A stretch of 64,000 nt of DNA from an uncultured Gammaproteobacteria bacterium (GCA_947259885.1 CAMYNW010000003.1:62001-126000), one strand, 5' to 3'; numbered from the stretch's first letter, positions 8,521 to 18,077 are shown. Notes: generated from the sequence alone by a model not told the origin. Program-made: numbers and translations.

Positions 8521-10344
8521 TTAACGGCCTCGCATGAACCACTTGTCAATTTCCTCGAGACTGGCACTCATCCAGGTCGGTCGGCCATGATTGCACTGCC
8601 CAGATCGTTCCACTTCTTCCATCTGCCTTAAAAGTGCATTCATCTCCTCTATTGTGAGGCGTCGATTCGCGCGAACTGATCCGTGACAGGCCATACTGGA
8701 AAGAATCTCATGTTCAGCGTCTTTAATTCGATCACTTATCCCATATTCAATTAAGTCGGAAAGCACATCTCGGACCAACGTTTCGATATCAGACCGCGAC
8801 AAAATTCCTGGGACGGACCGTACAATCAGCTGTTCGTCACCAATACTATCAATGTCAAAACCATACTGCCGAAAAATTTCGATATGCTCAATCGCTGCGT
8901 TGCCCTCCCCCTCACTGACATGAATACTGAGCGGTACCAACAAAGGTTGGCTGACGACACCATTTTTCAGTGACTGTTTTTTGAGCGACTCATAGGTAAT
9001 TCGCTCATGGGCTGCATGCATATCTACCATAATCAGACCATCCCTATTTTCCGCCAGGATATACACACCCTTCAATTGCGCGATAGCAAAGCCCATCGGT
9101 GGAATTTCACTCTGTTCCAGTTCTTGAGATCCTTCATAACTAGAATGCGGCGGAGCCTCGTGGTTTTGAAATCTGCTATAAGCGTGTAATTGTTCCTCCA
9201 CTAACATGCGGATGTTCTGTTGGGACTGCAAAGATCCGAAACCGCGGCGACTCCTCTCGCTGCTGCTGTACTGCTCTTCGACGCCAGTGTTAACCCCTTC
9301 TTTCGGACCTGGTAACTCCACCCGACTCTGTTCTGGAGTCATAGTGGCAATAGCCCGGTGAAGGCATCGGTAGATATAGTCATGCACAGCTCGGGTTTCA
9401 CGAAACCGCACTTCTGTTTTTGCCGGATGCACGTTGACGTCCACCAGTCTCGGCTCGATCTTAAAAAATAGAACAAACGCAGGGTGACGCCCGTGAAACA
9501 ACACGTCGCTGTAAGCACGTCGGACCGCATGGGCAATCAGGTTATCCTTTACCGCCCGACCGTTAACGAAAAAAAACTGCATATCTCGCTGAGTCCGTGA
9601 GAATGCGGGTAGTCCGATCCAGCCTTCCAGAATCATTGGACCTGCATTGTCTTCGATATAAACGCTTTGGTTAGCAAAAGAATTGCCGCAAATGCCAGCG
9701 ATTCGCTTTTCTCGTTCCGCTGGGGTATTTGCTGCGGATACCGCAAGTACCTGCCGACTGTTATGAGAAAAATCTATTGCCACGTCGAAACAACTTAGCG
9801 CCATTCGTCGCACCACATCTTGCAGATGTTTAAGTTCTGTTTTCTCGGTCTTCAGAAACTTTCGGCGGGCTGGAGTATTGAAGAACAGATCCGAGACTTC
9901 GACCGTCGTTCCCGTAGCATGTGCCAAAGGTTGAGGCTCGGATACCTGGCTACCGCCATGGCACTCTGCTAAATATCCACTATCGCCGTCCAAGGCGCGT
10001 GAAGCAATGCTCAGGCGTGACACCGCACTGATACTTGGCAGTGCCTCGCCACGAAATCCCAGTGTAGATACGTTAAACAGATCATCAAATCTCTGCAGCT
10101 TGCTGGTTGCGTGTCTAGAAAGCGCCAGCTCGAGTTCATCGCGGGGAATCCCATGGCCGTTATCAGTAATCCTGATTCGTTTAATTCCTCCACGTTCAGC
10201 CTGAATAGAAATACGAGTGGCCCCTGCATCGACGCTGTTTTCCAGCAATTCTTTTAACAGTGATGCTGGTCGTTCTATCACTTCGCCGGCAGCGATCTGG
10301 TTGATCAGTCTGTCATCCAGCTGTCGGATGGGATTTCGGCTCAT
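8521..10344 (-). CDS. mutL: DNA mismatch repair protein MutL (endonuclease type)
   Basis: Matchmaker ATPase of mismatch repair. The N-terminal GHKL ATPase has I-A-A-G-E-V-I-E-R-P, E-L-L-E-N-S-V-D-A-G and G-F-R-G-E-A-L. The C-terminal domain carries D-M-H-A-A-H-E-R-I-T-Y-E (about residue 440), which fits the DMHA(X)2E(X)4E endonuclease motif, plus A-C-H-G-S-V-R-A and C-N-H-G-R-P metal-site motifs. These are missing in E. coli MutL, which relies on MutH. The protein therefore probably nicks DNA itself, as in methyl-independent repair. It is placed between the amidase gene and miaA. Confidence 0.97.
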   Translation of the reverse strand: MSRNPIRQLDDRLINQIAAGEVIERPASLLKELLENSVDAGATRISIQAERGGIKRIRITDNGHGIPRDELELALSRHATSKLQRFDDLFNVSTLGFRGEALPSISAVSRLSIASRALDGDSGYLAECHGGSQVSEPQPLAHATGTTVEVSDLFFNTPARRKFLKTEKTELKHLQDVVRRMALSCFDVAIDFSHNSRQVLAVSAANTPAEREKRIAGICGNSFANQSVYIEDNAGPMILEGWIGLPAFSRTQRDMQFFFVNGRAVKDNLIAHAVRRAYSDVLFHGRHPAFVLFFKIEPRLVDVNVHPAKTEVRFRETRAVHDYIYRCLHRAIATMTPEQSRVELPGPKEGVNTGVEEQYSSSERSRRGFGSLQSQQNIRMLVEEQLHAYSRFQNHEAPPHSSYEGSQELEQSEIPPMGFAIAQLKGVYILAENRDGLIMVDMHAAHERITYESLKKQSLKNGVVSQPLLVPLSIHVSEGEGNAAIEHIEIFRQYGFDIDSIGDEQLIVRSVPGILSRSDIETLVRDVLSDLIEYGISDRIKDAEHEILSSMACHGSVRANRRLTIEEMNALLRQMEEVERSGQCNHGRPTWMSASLEEIDKWFMRGR

Positions 10345-10368
10345 ACTGTCGCTACGTTAGGTCGCTGT

Positions 10369-11544
10369 TTATTGACGCGCATAGTACGCTGGGCTCTTGG
10401 TGATATATCGTTTTACTCCGGTCAAAATTGCCTTCGCGATCTTCTCCTGATGTTGCTTACTTCGCAGCAATTTTTCTTCGGAGGGATTGGTAATATAAGC
10501 GGTTTCAACCAATATCGAAGGTACATCAGGGGATTTCAGCACCACAAAACCGGCCTGTTCCACTCGCTTACTGTGCACTCTGCCAATTTTTTTTAACTCA
10601 GAAAGGACTTCCCGACCAAAGCTTATACTTTCATTCACCGTACTGCTCATAGACAGATCAAGAAGCACTTCAGCCAATAAATCATCTTTATCGGCTAGAC
10701 TGACACCACCGGCAAGATCCGAAAGATTTTCCTTGTTAGCGAGAATCTTAGCTGTCTCACTGGTAGCTCCTCTAAGCGACAAGGCATAAACGGAGGCACC
10801 CCGTGCCCGGGAATCTTTGAAAGCATCTGCATGTATTGAAATAAACATATCAGCACGATTCTGCCTCGCTAAGGTGCTCCTTTTCCTTAGTTTGACGTAA
10901 TAATCACCGGTTCGGGTGAGTTCAGCTTTCATCCCGGGTTGGGCATCGATCAGAGCCTTGAGCCTTTTAGAAATCTGTAATACCACAGTTTTCTCATACG
11001 ACCGTTTACCCCGGGCACCGGAATCCTCCCCACCGTGCCCGGGATCGATCATTACTAAAATATCCCTGCTCGGATCCCTTGGCGCCCCAGGTACCGGGAG
11101 CGGCGCTGGTACTGGAGTTTTCTTGTTCGGATCGAAATCATGATGATAGAAATCAACTACCAACCTGTACTGAAAATTATTACTAGGTTTCAGCAACTGA
11201 ATAAAATAACGCACTGGCTTTTTTAGATCGAAAACCAGCCGGGTAACACTTCCATCTGGTGAACCCAATCTGATCTGACCGATAAACTGACCGGTTCTGG
11301 TTGGGTCTGGGATCTTACTGCGCAACATTGTGTTTTCAAGGTCGATGACAACACGGCCGGGATTTTCCAGCGAAAAAACCTTGAATTTGCTCCGCTTATC
11401 CATGTCGAAAACCAAGCGGCTGTGGTCAGGAGCATGCCACATTCGAATATCTTTAATAACCGCAGCGCTCACCGGGCCAGCTATAAACGCCAGCAATACC
11501 AGCAGCGCCGCCAGTCTTAGGCCCCTTATCATGTTTCCAGACAT
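10369..11544 (-). CDS. N-acetylmuramoyl-L-alanine amidase, AmiB/AmiC type
   Basis: Periplasmic zinc amidase that cuts the peptide from the muramic acid of peptidoglycan during daughter-cell separation. The 391 residues begin with a signal peptide (hydrophobic stretch about residues 8-28, ending A-A), then an AMIN domain (about 30-130) that targets the division site, a proline-rich linker, and an Amidase_3 domain. Zinc/catalytic motifs visible are D-P-G-H-G-G-E-D, S-I-H-A-D-A-F and V-E-T-A-Y-I-T-N near the end. Its start overlaps the tsaE end by 16 bases. The position matches E. coli amiB. Confidence 0.94.
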   Translation of the reverse strand: MSGNMIRGLRLAALLVLLAFIAGPVSAAVIKDIRMWHAPDHSRLVFDMDKRSKFKVFSLENPGRVVIDLENTMLRSKIPDPTRTGQFIGQIRLGSPDGSVTRLVFDLKKPVRYFIQLLKPSNNFQYRLVVDFYHHDFDPNKKTPVPAPLPVPGAPRDPSRDILVMIDPGHGGEDSGARGKRSYEKTVVLQISKRLKALIDAQPGMKAELTRTGDYYVKLRKRSTLARQNRADMFISIHADAFKDSRARGASVYALSLRGATSETAKILANKENLSDLAGGVSLADKDDLLAEVLLDLSMSSTVNESISFGREVLSELKKIGRVHSKRVEQAGFVVLKSPDVPSILVETAYITNPSEEKLLRSKQHQEKIAKAILTGVKRYITKSPAYYARQ

Positions 11545-11999
11545 ACTCCTCGTTCTCGATCCAAAAAGTCTTCATCGAAAAGAGGCTCAGGCACTTCTAT
11601 TGTTCGTCCGTCATCGCTAAAGTTGATAATGATATCGAAATCAGCAATCGGCAATACGCCACGCCCCCGCTCCGGCCATTCGAAAATTGAGATCGCTTCC
11701 CCTCCAATCATGTCCCGTACGCCAATTGATTCCAGCTCATCGGGCTCACTCAAACGATACAAGTCGAAGTGATATATTATGAACTCATTGAAAACGTAGC
11801 TTTCCACTATTGTATACGTGGGGCTGGTGACGGGAACCGTGCATCCGAGGCCCGAAATCAGTCCTCTTACGAGGGTTGTTTTTCCGGCACCAAGATCACC
11901 ATGCAGGAAAATTACTGAGCCCGCTGGAATCCGATTGGCAATACTCTCGCCAAATCGAACCATCGCGGCTTCTCCGCTTATTCCGATACGTCGCTTCAA
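11529..11999 (-). CDS. tsaE: tRNA threonylcarbamoyladenosine biosynthesis ATPase TsaE
   Basis: ATPase of the TsaB-TsaD-TsaE complex that makes t6A37 in ANN-decoding tRNAs. The 156 residues have the Walker A loop G-D-L-G-A-G-K-T-T-L-V-R-G and the family's S-P-T-Y-T-I-V-E-S-Y and H-F-D-L-Y-R-L blocks. It is the first gene of the minus-strand superoperon, divergent from queG. In E. coli nnr (yjeF) separates the two; that gene is absent here. Confidence 0.96.
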   Translation of the reverse strand: MKRRIGISGEAAMVRFGESIANRIPAGSVIFLHGDLGAGKTTLVRGLISGLGCTVPVTSPTYTIVESYVFNEFIIYHFDLYRLSEPDELESIGVRDMIGGEAISIFEWPERGRGVLPIADFDIIINFSDDGRTIEVPEPLFDEDFLDRERGVCLET

Positions 12000-12162
12000 A
12001 GGGTATACGTGGAGGTTGCGATGGCTGGATAATGGCTCCTAATACACCAATTTTATCACTATGCGATGATGCCTATCATGCCTGAACTCATGCTTAACAC
12101 CGCTATTTGTTTCACGATCTGCATGCGGAATATTACTGAAACCAAAAATAAAAAATAATTCA

Positions 12163-13215
12163 TTGAAAAAGGACTGGGGACAACTTAGCAAACAGATCAA
12201 ACTTTGGTCCGGAGAGCTTGGATTCAGCCGCGTTGGAATCTCCAATGCAGAGTTGGCACAAACGGAGCGCCGGCTTTCGGACTGGTTAGCTCGCAAGTTT
12301 CATGGGGAAATGGGATATATGGAGCACCATGGCATAAAAAGAACTCGGCCGGCTGGACTAGTGCCCGGCACGATTCGGGTTATCACAGTCTCCATGAGTT
12401 ACCTCCCTGAATCCATGCAACAATGCCTTGACGCTCTTAAAGATTCTGACACTGGCTACATTTCCCGATATGCCCTAGGACGCGATTACCATAAGGTAGT
12501 CAGAAAGCGTTTGCAAAAACTGGCGGACCGTATAAATATAGAGATAGGAGAATTTGGCTATCGCGCGTTCTGCGATAGTGCCCCAGTTATGGAGAAAGCA
12601 CTCGCCGAAAGCGCAGGTATAGGTTGGCTTGGCAAGCATACCAACATTCTAAATCGATCCGAGGGATCGTGGTTTTTTCTTGGTGAGTTATATGTTGATA
12701 TTCCGTTAGAAGTAGACACTCCCGTTAGCACACACTGCGGCAGTTGCACCGCTTGCATCGAAATTTGCCCGACGCGCGCAATTGTAAAACCTTATGAACT
12801 CGATGCCCGCAAGTGCATTTCCTATTTAACGATCGAATTGCAAGGAACAATTCCAGTTCAATATCGCAAAGACATTGGCAATCGGATCTATGGTTGCGAC
12901 GACTGCCAGCTGGTATGTCCCTGGAATCGTTACGCCCACCTAGCCGTAGAGCCGGATTTTGCAATCAGGCTACCTCTTCACAATCGCAGCCTGATAACTT
13001 TATTCGGCTGGACTGAAGAGACATTTTTAAGCGAAACAGAAGGTTCTGCTATCCGCCGGATAGGTTACACCAGATGGTTGCGGAATATTGCGGTGGCACT
13101 CGGCAACGCCACAACCTCTGAAGAGGTTGTTGACGCTTTGCAATCACGCGCCAATCATCCTACTGAAATTGTTAGAGAGCACGTACAATGGGCTTTGGAA
13201 CAACATTCTAGTTAA
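12163..13215 (+). CDS. queG: Epoxyqueuosine reductase
   Basis: Last step of queuosine synthesis: cobalamin-dependent reduction of epoxyqueuosine in tRNA anticodons. The 350 residues carry the N-terminal cobalamin-binding region, with the family's R-Y-A-L-G-R-D-Y-H-K block. Two 4Fe-4S motifs follow, C-G-S-C-T-A-C-I-E-I-C-P and the later C-D-D-C-Q-L-V-C-P. A short C-terminal HEAT-like segment contains G-S-A-I-R-R-I-G. The start is TTG at 12163, which aligns with the usual N-terminus; no good ribosome binding site or in-frame ATG is seen. It is divergent from tsaE with about 160 bases between. Confidence 0.95.
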   Translation: MKKDWGQLSKQIKLWSGELGFSRVGISNAELAQTERRLSDWLARKFHGEMGYMEHHGIKRTRPAGLVPGTIRVITVSMSYLPESMQQCLDALKDSDTGYISRYALGRDYHKVVRKRLQKLADRINIEIGEFGYRAFCDSAPVMEKALAESAGIGWLGKHTNILNRSEGSWFFLGELYVDIPLEVDTPVSTHCGSCTACIEICPTRAIVKPYELDARKCISYLTIELQGTIPVQYRKDIGNRIYGCDDCQLVCPWNRYAHLAVEPDFAIRLPLHNRSLITLFGWTEETFLSETEGSAIRRIGYTRWLRNIAVALGNATTSEEVVDALQSRANHPTEIVREHVQWALEQHSS

Positions 13216-13222
13216 GTCGACT

Positions 13223-14011
13223 ATGCCTAAAACATCGCCGAAACAGAGAATTAGCGCAGGAGAGAAGCTCACAGGCTGCTGGATCTCCTTATTCAGTCCA
13301 CTATCGGCGGAAATTATGGCGCAGACAGGTTATGACGTGGCCATGATTGATCTTGAACATGGTCCCGGCGGATTACTTGAGGCTATTTCAATGATGCAGG
13401 CTGTTGAATCGCATGGATGCTCTCCAATGATTCGTGCCAGTTCCTCAAATATTGTCGACATAAAACGCGTGTTGGACATCGGACCCATGGGAATAATGGT
13501 GCCAAACGTGCGCGATGCAGAGGAAGCCCGATCGGTGATCGAGCATTGTCGATACGCTCCTGAAGGAGACAGAGGTGCCGCACCAGGCTATATGCGCGCT
13601 ATGGGGTACGGCGGATTCGGAGGTTGTGCGAGGAATGGAAAGGAGTATTCAGCATTCATGAAAGAAGACTTTATGCTTATTCTCCAGGTGGAATCCGCAA
13701 ATGCAGTCGAAGAGATCGACTCTATTGTGTCGACCGAGGGAATCGACATGGTATTTGTCGGTCCCGCTGATCTCTCCGCTTCTCTCGGCAATTTAGGCGG
13801 TTTTGACTCACAAGATTTTCAAAAGGCAATTGCCAGGATTGAATCAGAAACACTTAAAGCCAAAACGCCATTGGGCACTATTCCCTTCTCTAACTGGACT
13901 GCAGAACGTCTTTACCAAACAGGCTATCAGCTGGTCATTTCTGGCGCTGACGCCATGTTACTCGCGCGCGCAGCGAAAGAAGATCTTCAATCACTCGACA
14001 GCGCCCGCTAA
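13223..14011 (+). CDS. HpcH/HpaI-type class II aldolase
   Basis: Metal-dependent aldolase of the 2-dehydro-3-deoxy/4-hydroxy-2-oxo acid family, which reversibly releases pyruvate from hydroxy-oxo acids. The 262 residues show D-L-E-H-G-P-G, the arginine in I-R-A-S-S, the metal ligand Glu in Q-V-E-S-A and Asp in G-P-A-D-L-S-A-S-L-G. The frame is open to 13088 inside queG, but the ATG at 13223 gives the normal N-terminus. It starts seven bases after the queG stop and may be cotranscribed. The natural substrate cannot be read from sequence. Confidence 0.88.
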   Translation: MPKTSPKQRISAGEKLTGCWISLFSPLSAEIMAQTGYDVAMIDLEHGPGGLLEAISMMQAVESHGCSPMIRASSSNIVDIKRVLDIGPMGIMVPNVRDAEEARSVIEHCRYAPEGDRGAAPGYMRAMGYGGFGGCARNGKEYSAFMKEDFMLILQVESANAVEEIDSIVSTEGIDMVFVGPADLSASLGNLGGFDSQDFQKAIARIESETLKAKTPLGTIPFSNWTAERLYQTGYQLVISGADAMLLARAAKEDLQSLDSAR

Positions 14012-14042
14012 GTTGCAAAGAGCCCTTTTGCAGAAACAGCGA

Positions 14043-14294
14043 CTATTTACCAGGATCTGACTTAGATACAAGCTCGAGTCTCTCTGCATCTGTTTTATTC
14101 AACAAAGTAGCAGACTCTAATTCAGTATTCCAATACAGTGTTGCAAGGCCGCTTTTGAGCTGATTCCGCGCTAGAGTAACCTTCTGTTCAGTGGTCTTTT
14201 CCTGCACACCATAGTCGGTACCATCCCTGGTGACTATTTCTTCAAGCAGTGAATCGAGGGTTTGTGAAGATAATTCCTTCCAGGGAATTTTCAC
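14043..14294 (-). CDS. yheU: UPF0270 family protein YheU
   Basis: Small conserved protein of unknown function, 83 residues, recognised by M-K-I-P-W, the T-L-x-x-L-x-E-x-x-V-x-R-x-G-T-D-Y-G block and the E-Q-K-V region. The GTG start at 14292-14294 shares one base with the creatinase TAG stop, so its translation is probably coupled to creatinase. The C-terminal 25 residues are longer than in E. coli. What it does here is unknown. Confidence 0.85.
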   Translation of the reverse strand: MKIPWKELSSQTLDSLLEEIVTRDGTDYGVQEKTTEQKVTLARNQLKSGLATLYWNTELESATLLNKTDAERLELVSKSDPGK

Positions 14295-15517
14295 TATGTC
14301 ATGACAACGTTATGTTCAGGGCCATAGGGAAACCCGGTAATGTTTTCCGCACCTTGCTCATTGACCACCAGGATATCGTGCTCGCGGTAACCTCCAGCAC
14401 CTGGATTACCTTCGGGAATGGTTAGCATAGGCTCCATAGACACGACCATATTGGGCTCTAGAACCGTATCAACATCTTCACGCAGTTCCAAGCCTGCCTC
14501 CCGCCCATAGTAATGGGAAAGGAGTCCAAACGAATGGCCGTAGCCAAATGTTCTATATTGGAGCAATCCACAGGACTCAAAATACGCATTTATTGCACCG
14601 CATATCTCACTGCACCTTGCACCTGGTTTGATCAGCGATAATCCTAACTTATGAGCCTCGACATTGGCCTGCCATATGTTCAACGAATGGTCATCCACAT
14701 GATCAAGAAATAGAGTGCGTTCCAGAGCAGTATAATACCCTGAGATCATCGGGAACGTGTTCAAGCTGAGAATATCGCCCTCATTTAAGCGCCTCGTTGT
14801 CACCGGATTGTGCGCACCATCTGTGTTGAGCCCAGACTGAAACCAAACCCAGGAGTCACGAATTTCGCTATCTGGATAAGTTTGGGAAATTGCCAACTCC
14901 ATTGCATCCCGTCCAGCCATCGCAACATCCAGTTCGCGAACACCGGGCTTAATCGCATCCCTAACCGCTTCTCCTCCAATATCCGCTATTCTAGCGCCAC
15001 ACTTAATCAGCTCGATCTCTTCAGAAGATTTGATCATTCGCGAACCCATGATCGGAGCATGTAAATCGACCACGTCTGCGTCTGGCAGGAAAGCCGATAG
15101 CGTATTCATTGATGTCAGTGTTAAGTGATCCCCTTCGATCCCAATGCGACCAATCGAACCGGTAATACTTCGAATAGCGCGCCAGAAATTATTCTGTTGC
15201 CAATCGGTATATACGACGTTCTCAGCTACTGACCTTCTGCCAGGCTGGCCATAATCAATATTTGCTGAGACAGTTACGCAGCGCTCCGCAGTCACCACGC
15301 AGGCGTAGGGCCGTCCAAAACTGCAGTAAAGAAAGCCCGAATAGTATGCCACGTTGTGCATCGAGGTTAACAGCATGGCCTCGACATCAGACTGATCGAT
15401 TAAATTTCGCAGCGATACTATCCTGCGTTCATATTCACTATGGCTGAAGGGTAGTGTAGCTTTCGCTCCGTTGTGGATGGAGAGCTGTGAAGGGCGTGGA
15501 GAATATACCTGATTCAT
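14294..15517 (-). CDS. Creatinase (creatine amidinohydrolase)
   Basis: Hydrolyses creatine to sarcosine and urea. The 407-residue M24-fold protein matches known bacterial creatinase blocks. They include N-x-x-Y-Y-S-x-F-L-Y-C-S-F-G-R-P-Y-A, S-A-N-I-D, N-T-D-G-A-H-N-P-V-T-T-R (catalytic His236, equivalent to His232 of the pseudomonad enzyme), and F-G-Y-G-H-S-F-G near the C-terminus. The frame is open to 15526, but the ATG at 15515-15517 has a strong AGGTGAT site a few bases upstream, so I start there. The enzyme is cytoplasmic. No sarcosine oxidase, urease or creatinine hydrolase is in the window. It overlaps yheU by one base. Confidence 0.92.
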   Translation of the reverse strand: MNQVYSPRPSQLSIHNGAKATLPFSHSEYERRIVSLRNLIDQSDVEAMLLTSMHNVAYYSGFLYCSFGRPYACVVTAERCVTVSANIDYGQPGRRSVAENVVYTDWQQNNFWRAIRSITGSIGRIGIEGDHLTLTSMNTLSAFLPDADVVDLHAPIMGSRMIKSSEEIELIKCGARIADIGGEAVRDAIKPGVRELDVAMAGRDAMELAISQTYPDSEIRDSWVWFQSGLNTDGAHNPVTTRRLNEGDILSLNTFPMISGYYTALERTLFLDHVDDHSLNIWQANVEAHKLGLSLIKPGARCSEICGAINAYFESCGLLQYRTFGYGHSFGLLSHYYGREAGLELREDVDTVLEPNMVVSMEPMLTIPEGNPGAGGYREHDILVVNEQGAENITGFPYGPEHNVVMT

Positions 15518-15837
15518 CAAAATCACCTCATTTCAAGCCGGGCGATTTTACTGATTCAAAAGGCCCGGTGTGATTCATCCGGGCGTACAGGATGCTAAAA
15601 AACGCGACTAATCAGAAATCGAGATAAATCGCATTCTCATTTGCCTAGCGGAAGCGACGCCATCACTCCCGATGGCGCGAATATACCTCTGAATAACACA
15701 TTACTGCAATATTGCCGCAACAACTTCGCTTAAGCTCGCGTATTTTATGAATACTCTGAATCTCTCAATTAGTAATTGCTCCGAAATGATCGGATTGTCG
15801 CGACCTGGCACCGCCTGGAATAGCCAATTGCCCATAG
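15518..15837. other. Non-coding interval with two inverted repeats
   Basis: 320 bases between creatinase and metF. The creatinase ribosome binding site is at 15522-15528. Two perfect hairpins are seen: 15563-15584 (6-base arms GCCCGG/CCGGGC) and 15658-15677 (7-base arms around a 6-base loop). Neither has a T run, so they look more like regulatory or attenuation structures than simple terminators. No open frame is convincing. Confidence 0.45.
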
Positions 15838-16704
15838 CTAAAATCCAGACACTTCACTAGCCTGCTGCTGTTTATCGATTTTTAAGCCAAGTTCTTTGCA
15901 AATTACGAGAGTTAGCTGAGCGCGATTCAGAGTATAAAAATGCATATCCCGCACCCCAAATGCGATAAGCTGTTTGCATTGTTCGACGGCAATCGATGTT
16001 GAAACTGCGGTATGTAATTCGGGATTTTGCTCCAGATCTTCATACATTACGTGGTACCAGGCTGGAATCCTGGTCCCGCACTTTTCGGCAAAACGAACCG
16101 CCTTCTTGAAATTCTCTATCGGAAGTATGCCCGGTATCACCGGCACTTCGATACCAGCCCTTCTTATCCGCTCCAGAAAGCGCACAAAAACCTCTGTATC
16201 GAAGAAAAACTGGGTGATAATTTGGTCAGCACCAGCATCAACTTTTCGTCTTAAGTACTTGATTTCTTGTTCAATGCTTGAAGCTTCTGGATGACCTTCG
16301 GGATAGGCCGCGACTGATATCGTAAAGTCTCCGAAAGACCTGATTGCCCTGACAAGCTCAAGCGCGGAACCGTATCCTTTTTCAAATTCAATCTGCTTAC
16401 CAACTGGAGAGTCGCCTCTCAACGCCACGATATGCCTGATACCTTGATCGAGATACTCCGTGACTTCCCGATCTACCTGTTCTTTAGATTTTGAAATGCA
16501 GGTCAAGTGGGCAGCAATTGGCGTCGTTATGATTTGCTTAACGTGAGAAATCGTATCGAGTGTTGCCCGGTTTTTAGACCCCCCTGCTCCACAGGTAATG
16601 GAGATAAATTCTGGTTTCAACCGATCCAGTTTCATCAGCGCATCGTCAAAGGATCTAACAGCCAGATCGTTTTCAGGTGGAAACATTTCCAGTGAAATTC
16701 GCAT
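15838..16704 (-). CDS. metF: 5,10-methylenetetrahydrofolate reductase
   Basis: FAD enzyme that makes 5-methyltetrahydrofolate for methionine synthesis. The N-terminal I-S-L-E-M-F-P-P motif contains the catalytic Glu of the family; I-T-C-G-A-G-G-S and I-T-Q-F-F-F-D-T also fit. The frame is open to 16800, but the extra 32 residues do not resemble MetF. I therefore place the start at the ATG 16702-16704, directly before the conserved strand, giving 288 residues. No strong ribosome binding site is seen there. The 96 bases upstream could be a leader. Confidence 0.93.
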   Translation of the reverse strand: MRISLEMFPPENDLAVRSFDDALMKLDRLKPEFISITCGAGGSKNRATLDTISHVKQIITTPIAAHLTCISKSKEQVDREVTEYLDQGIRHIVALRGDSPVGKQIEFEKGYGSALELVRAIRSFGDFTISVAAYPEGHPEASSIEQEIKYLRRKVDAGADQIITQFFFDTEVFVRFLERIRRAGIEVPVIPGILPIENFKKAVRFAEKCGTRIPAWYHVMYEDLEQNPELHTAVSTSIAVEQCKQLIAFGVRDMHFYTLNRAQLTLVICKELGLKIDKQQQASEVSGF

Positions 16705-16895
16705 ATCGGGACTTAGAATCGTTCGATCCTGATAAGCAGTAGTGTTTGCGCTCCAATAACTGGTTCTATTGCTGTTTCCTGATTGACACTTCATGACCAT
16801 ATAAATATATCTTTATATTTTATAATATAGTGTGGAATTTGTAGTGAGACACACTAATTCAAGCAACCGTATATATTCTTGAGCTGAACCAATAA

Positions 16896-18077
16896 TCATC
16901 CAATAACCCTCTGCACAAACCAGAATCCCCCTACAATCGCTATCAGCAATGATGCCGGTATCGTGATTACCGCGCGGTACCAATTTCTGTGGCGAAACCA
17001 GAAACCGACCAACATGAAACAGCCAAAGATGACAGCGATCTGACCTGCTTCCACACCTATATTGAAAGCCACTAATGCCAGAATAAAATAATCATTTGAT
17101 ATCCCTACATCGGACAATACCCCGGCAAATCCAAGACCGTGAAGAAGCCCAAATCCAAACACTAGGAATGGTCTCCATAGCTTTAACTTCTCAGAAGTAA
17201 TGTTTTCAACAGCCACATAAATGATGGAAGCTGCAATGAGTGGTTCGACTATTGCAGCAGGCACATACAGCAACCCTGAAGCGGCCAGCGCAAGAGTCAT
17301 CGTGTGCGCAACGGTAAAACATGAAACCTGAATTAGTAATGGTCTAAACAACGGGCTCAATAGAAACAATCCCACCACGAACAGGATATGGTCCAATCCC
17401 CTGGGCAGAATATGGATAAATCCAGTAACAAGATAGTTCCAAGCCACATCAACAATTTTAAGGCTGATCTCGCCCGACAAGGGAATCTCAACACTCCGTT
17501 TGCCGCTTGAGATAAAGGCACTATACGCATCCTGCTGCTGTTGAGGATCATAGTGATTGATCCGGATAACACTGGATCCATATTCCTTTGACCAGCTCCA
17601 GGTTATCCCTTCGATCGCGCCGTTAAACTCAGGTGATAATGTGATCGTACTATCCCTGGCTAAATCAGTATCACCCACTTCGGCTATCTCAATGCCCTCT
17701 ATTTGATGGGTGATTCTGTTATTAAGTGTATCGTTTATAAGGATCGCACTGAGGAATTCCGATTGTCGATTATTAAACTCCTGATGCAAATCCCTGGGTG
17801 ACAGCGCTCTTAGTCGATCGTACAACAAAGAATTAATCGAATCCTTTGTATCCGAGTGCTCGGGGCCTATACCAGCCAAAACGGCCTCAAGATTCAAATT
17901 GATTTCGAGCTTATAACCTGCAGGTTTCAAATACAGATCAACAATCGCAGGTCGCACTTCATGGGCCTGTGTTACGACACAGTGACCGCCAATGATTAAT
18001 CCAAACAACATTAACCACCGATATCGGAACAGATTAGAGAAATTGCAATTTAAAAGATATTGGCGGCGTCTTTTCAC
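16896..18077 (-). CDS. HupE/UreJ-like membrane protein
   Basis: A 393-residue inner-membrane protein. A signal-type hydrophobic segment (about residues 20-38, followed by A-H-E-V-R-P) leads into a periplasmic domain of about 180 residues. Then come six or so membrane spans with the family motif H-I-L-P-R-G-L-D-H-I-L-F-V-V-G-L-F-L-L-S and repeated histidines (H-T-M-T-L, G-L-L-H-G-L-G-F-A). The HupE/UreJ families are linked to nickel or cobalt uptake, but this longer subfamily is poorly characterised. It is divergent from a DUF4198-like secreted protein, which suggests a shared metal-related function. Metal and direction are inference. Confidence 0.82.
   Translation of the reverse strand: MKRRRQYLLNCNFSNLFRYRWLMLFGLIIGGHCVVTQAHEVRPAIVDLYLKPAGYKLEINLNLEAVLAGIGPEHSDTKDSINSLLYDRLRALSPRDLHQEFNNRQSEFLSAILINDTLNNRITHQIEGIEIAEVGDTDLARDSTITLSPEFNGAIEGITWSWSKEYGSSVIRINHYDPQQQQDAYSAFISSGKRSVEIPLSGEISLKIVDVAWNYLVTGFIHILPRGLDHILFVVGLFLLSPLFRPLLIQVSCFTVAHTMTLALAASGLLYVPAAIVEPLIAASIIYVAVENITSEKLKLWRPFLVFGFGLLHGLGFAGVLSDVGISNDYFILALVAFNIGVEAGQIAVIFGCFMLVGFWFRHRNWYRAVITIPASLLIAIVGGFWFVQRVIG

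Noticed and set aside
12039..12296. An 85-residue minus-strand frame upstream of tsaE
   Set aside because: It overlaps the queG start on the opposite strand, has no ribosome binding site and resembles no family; composition is that of a shadow frame.
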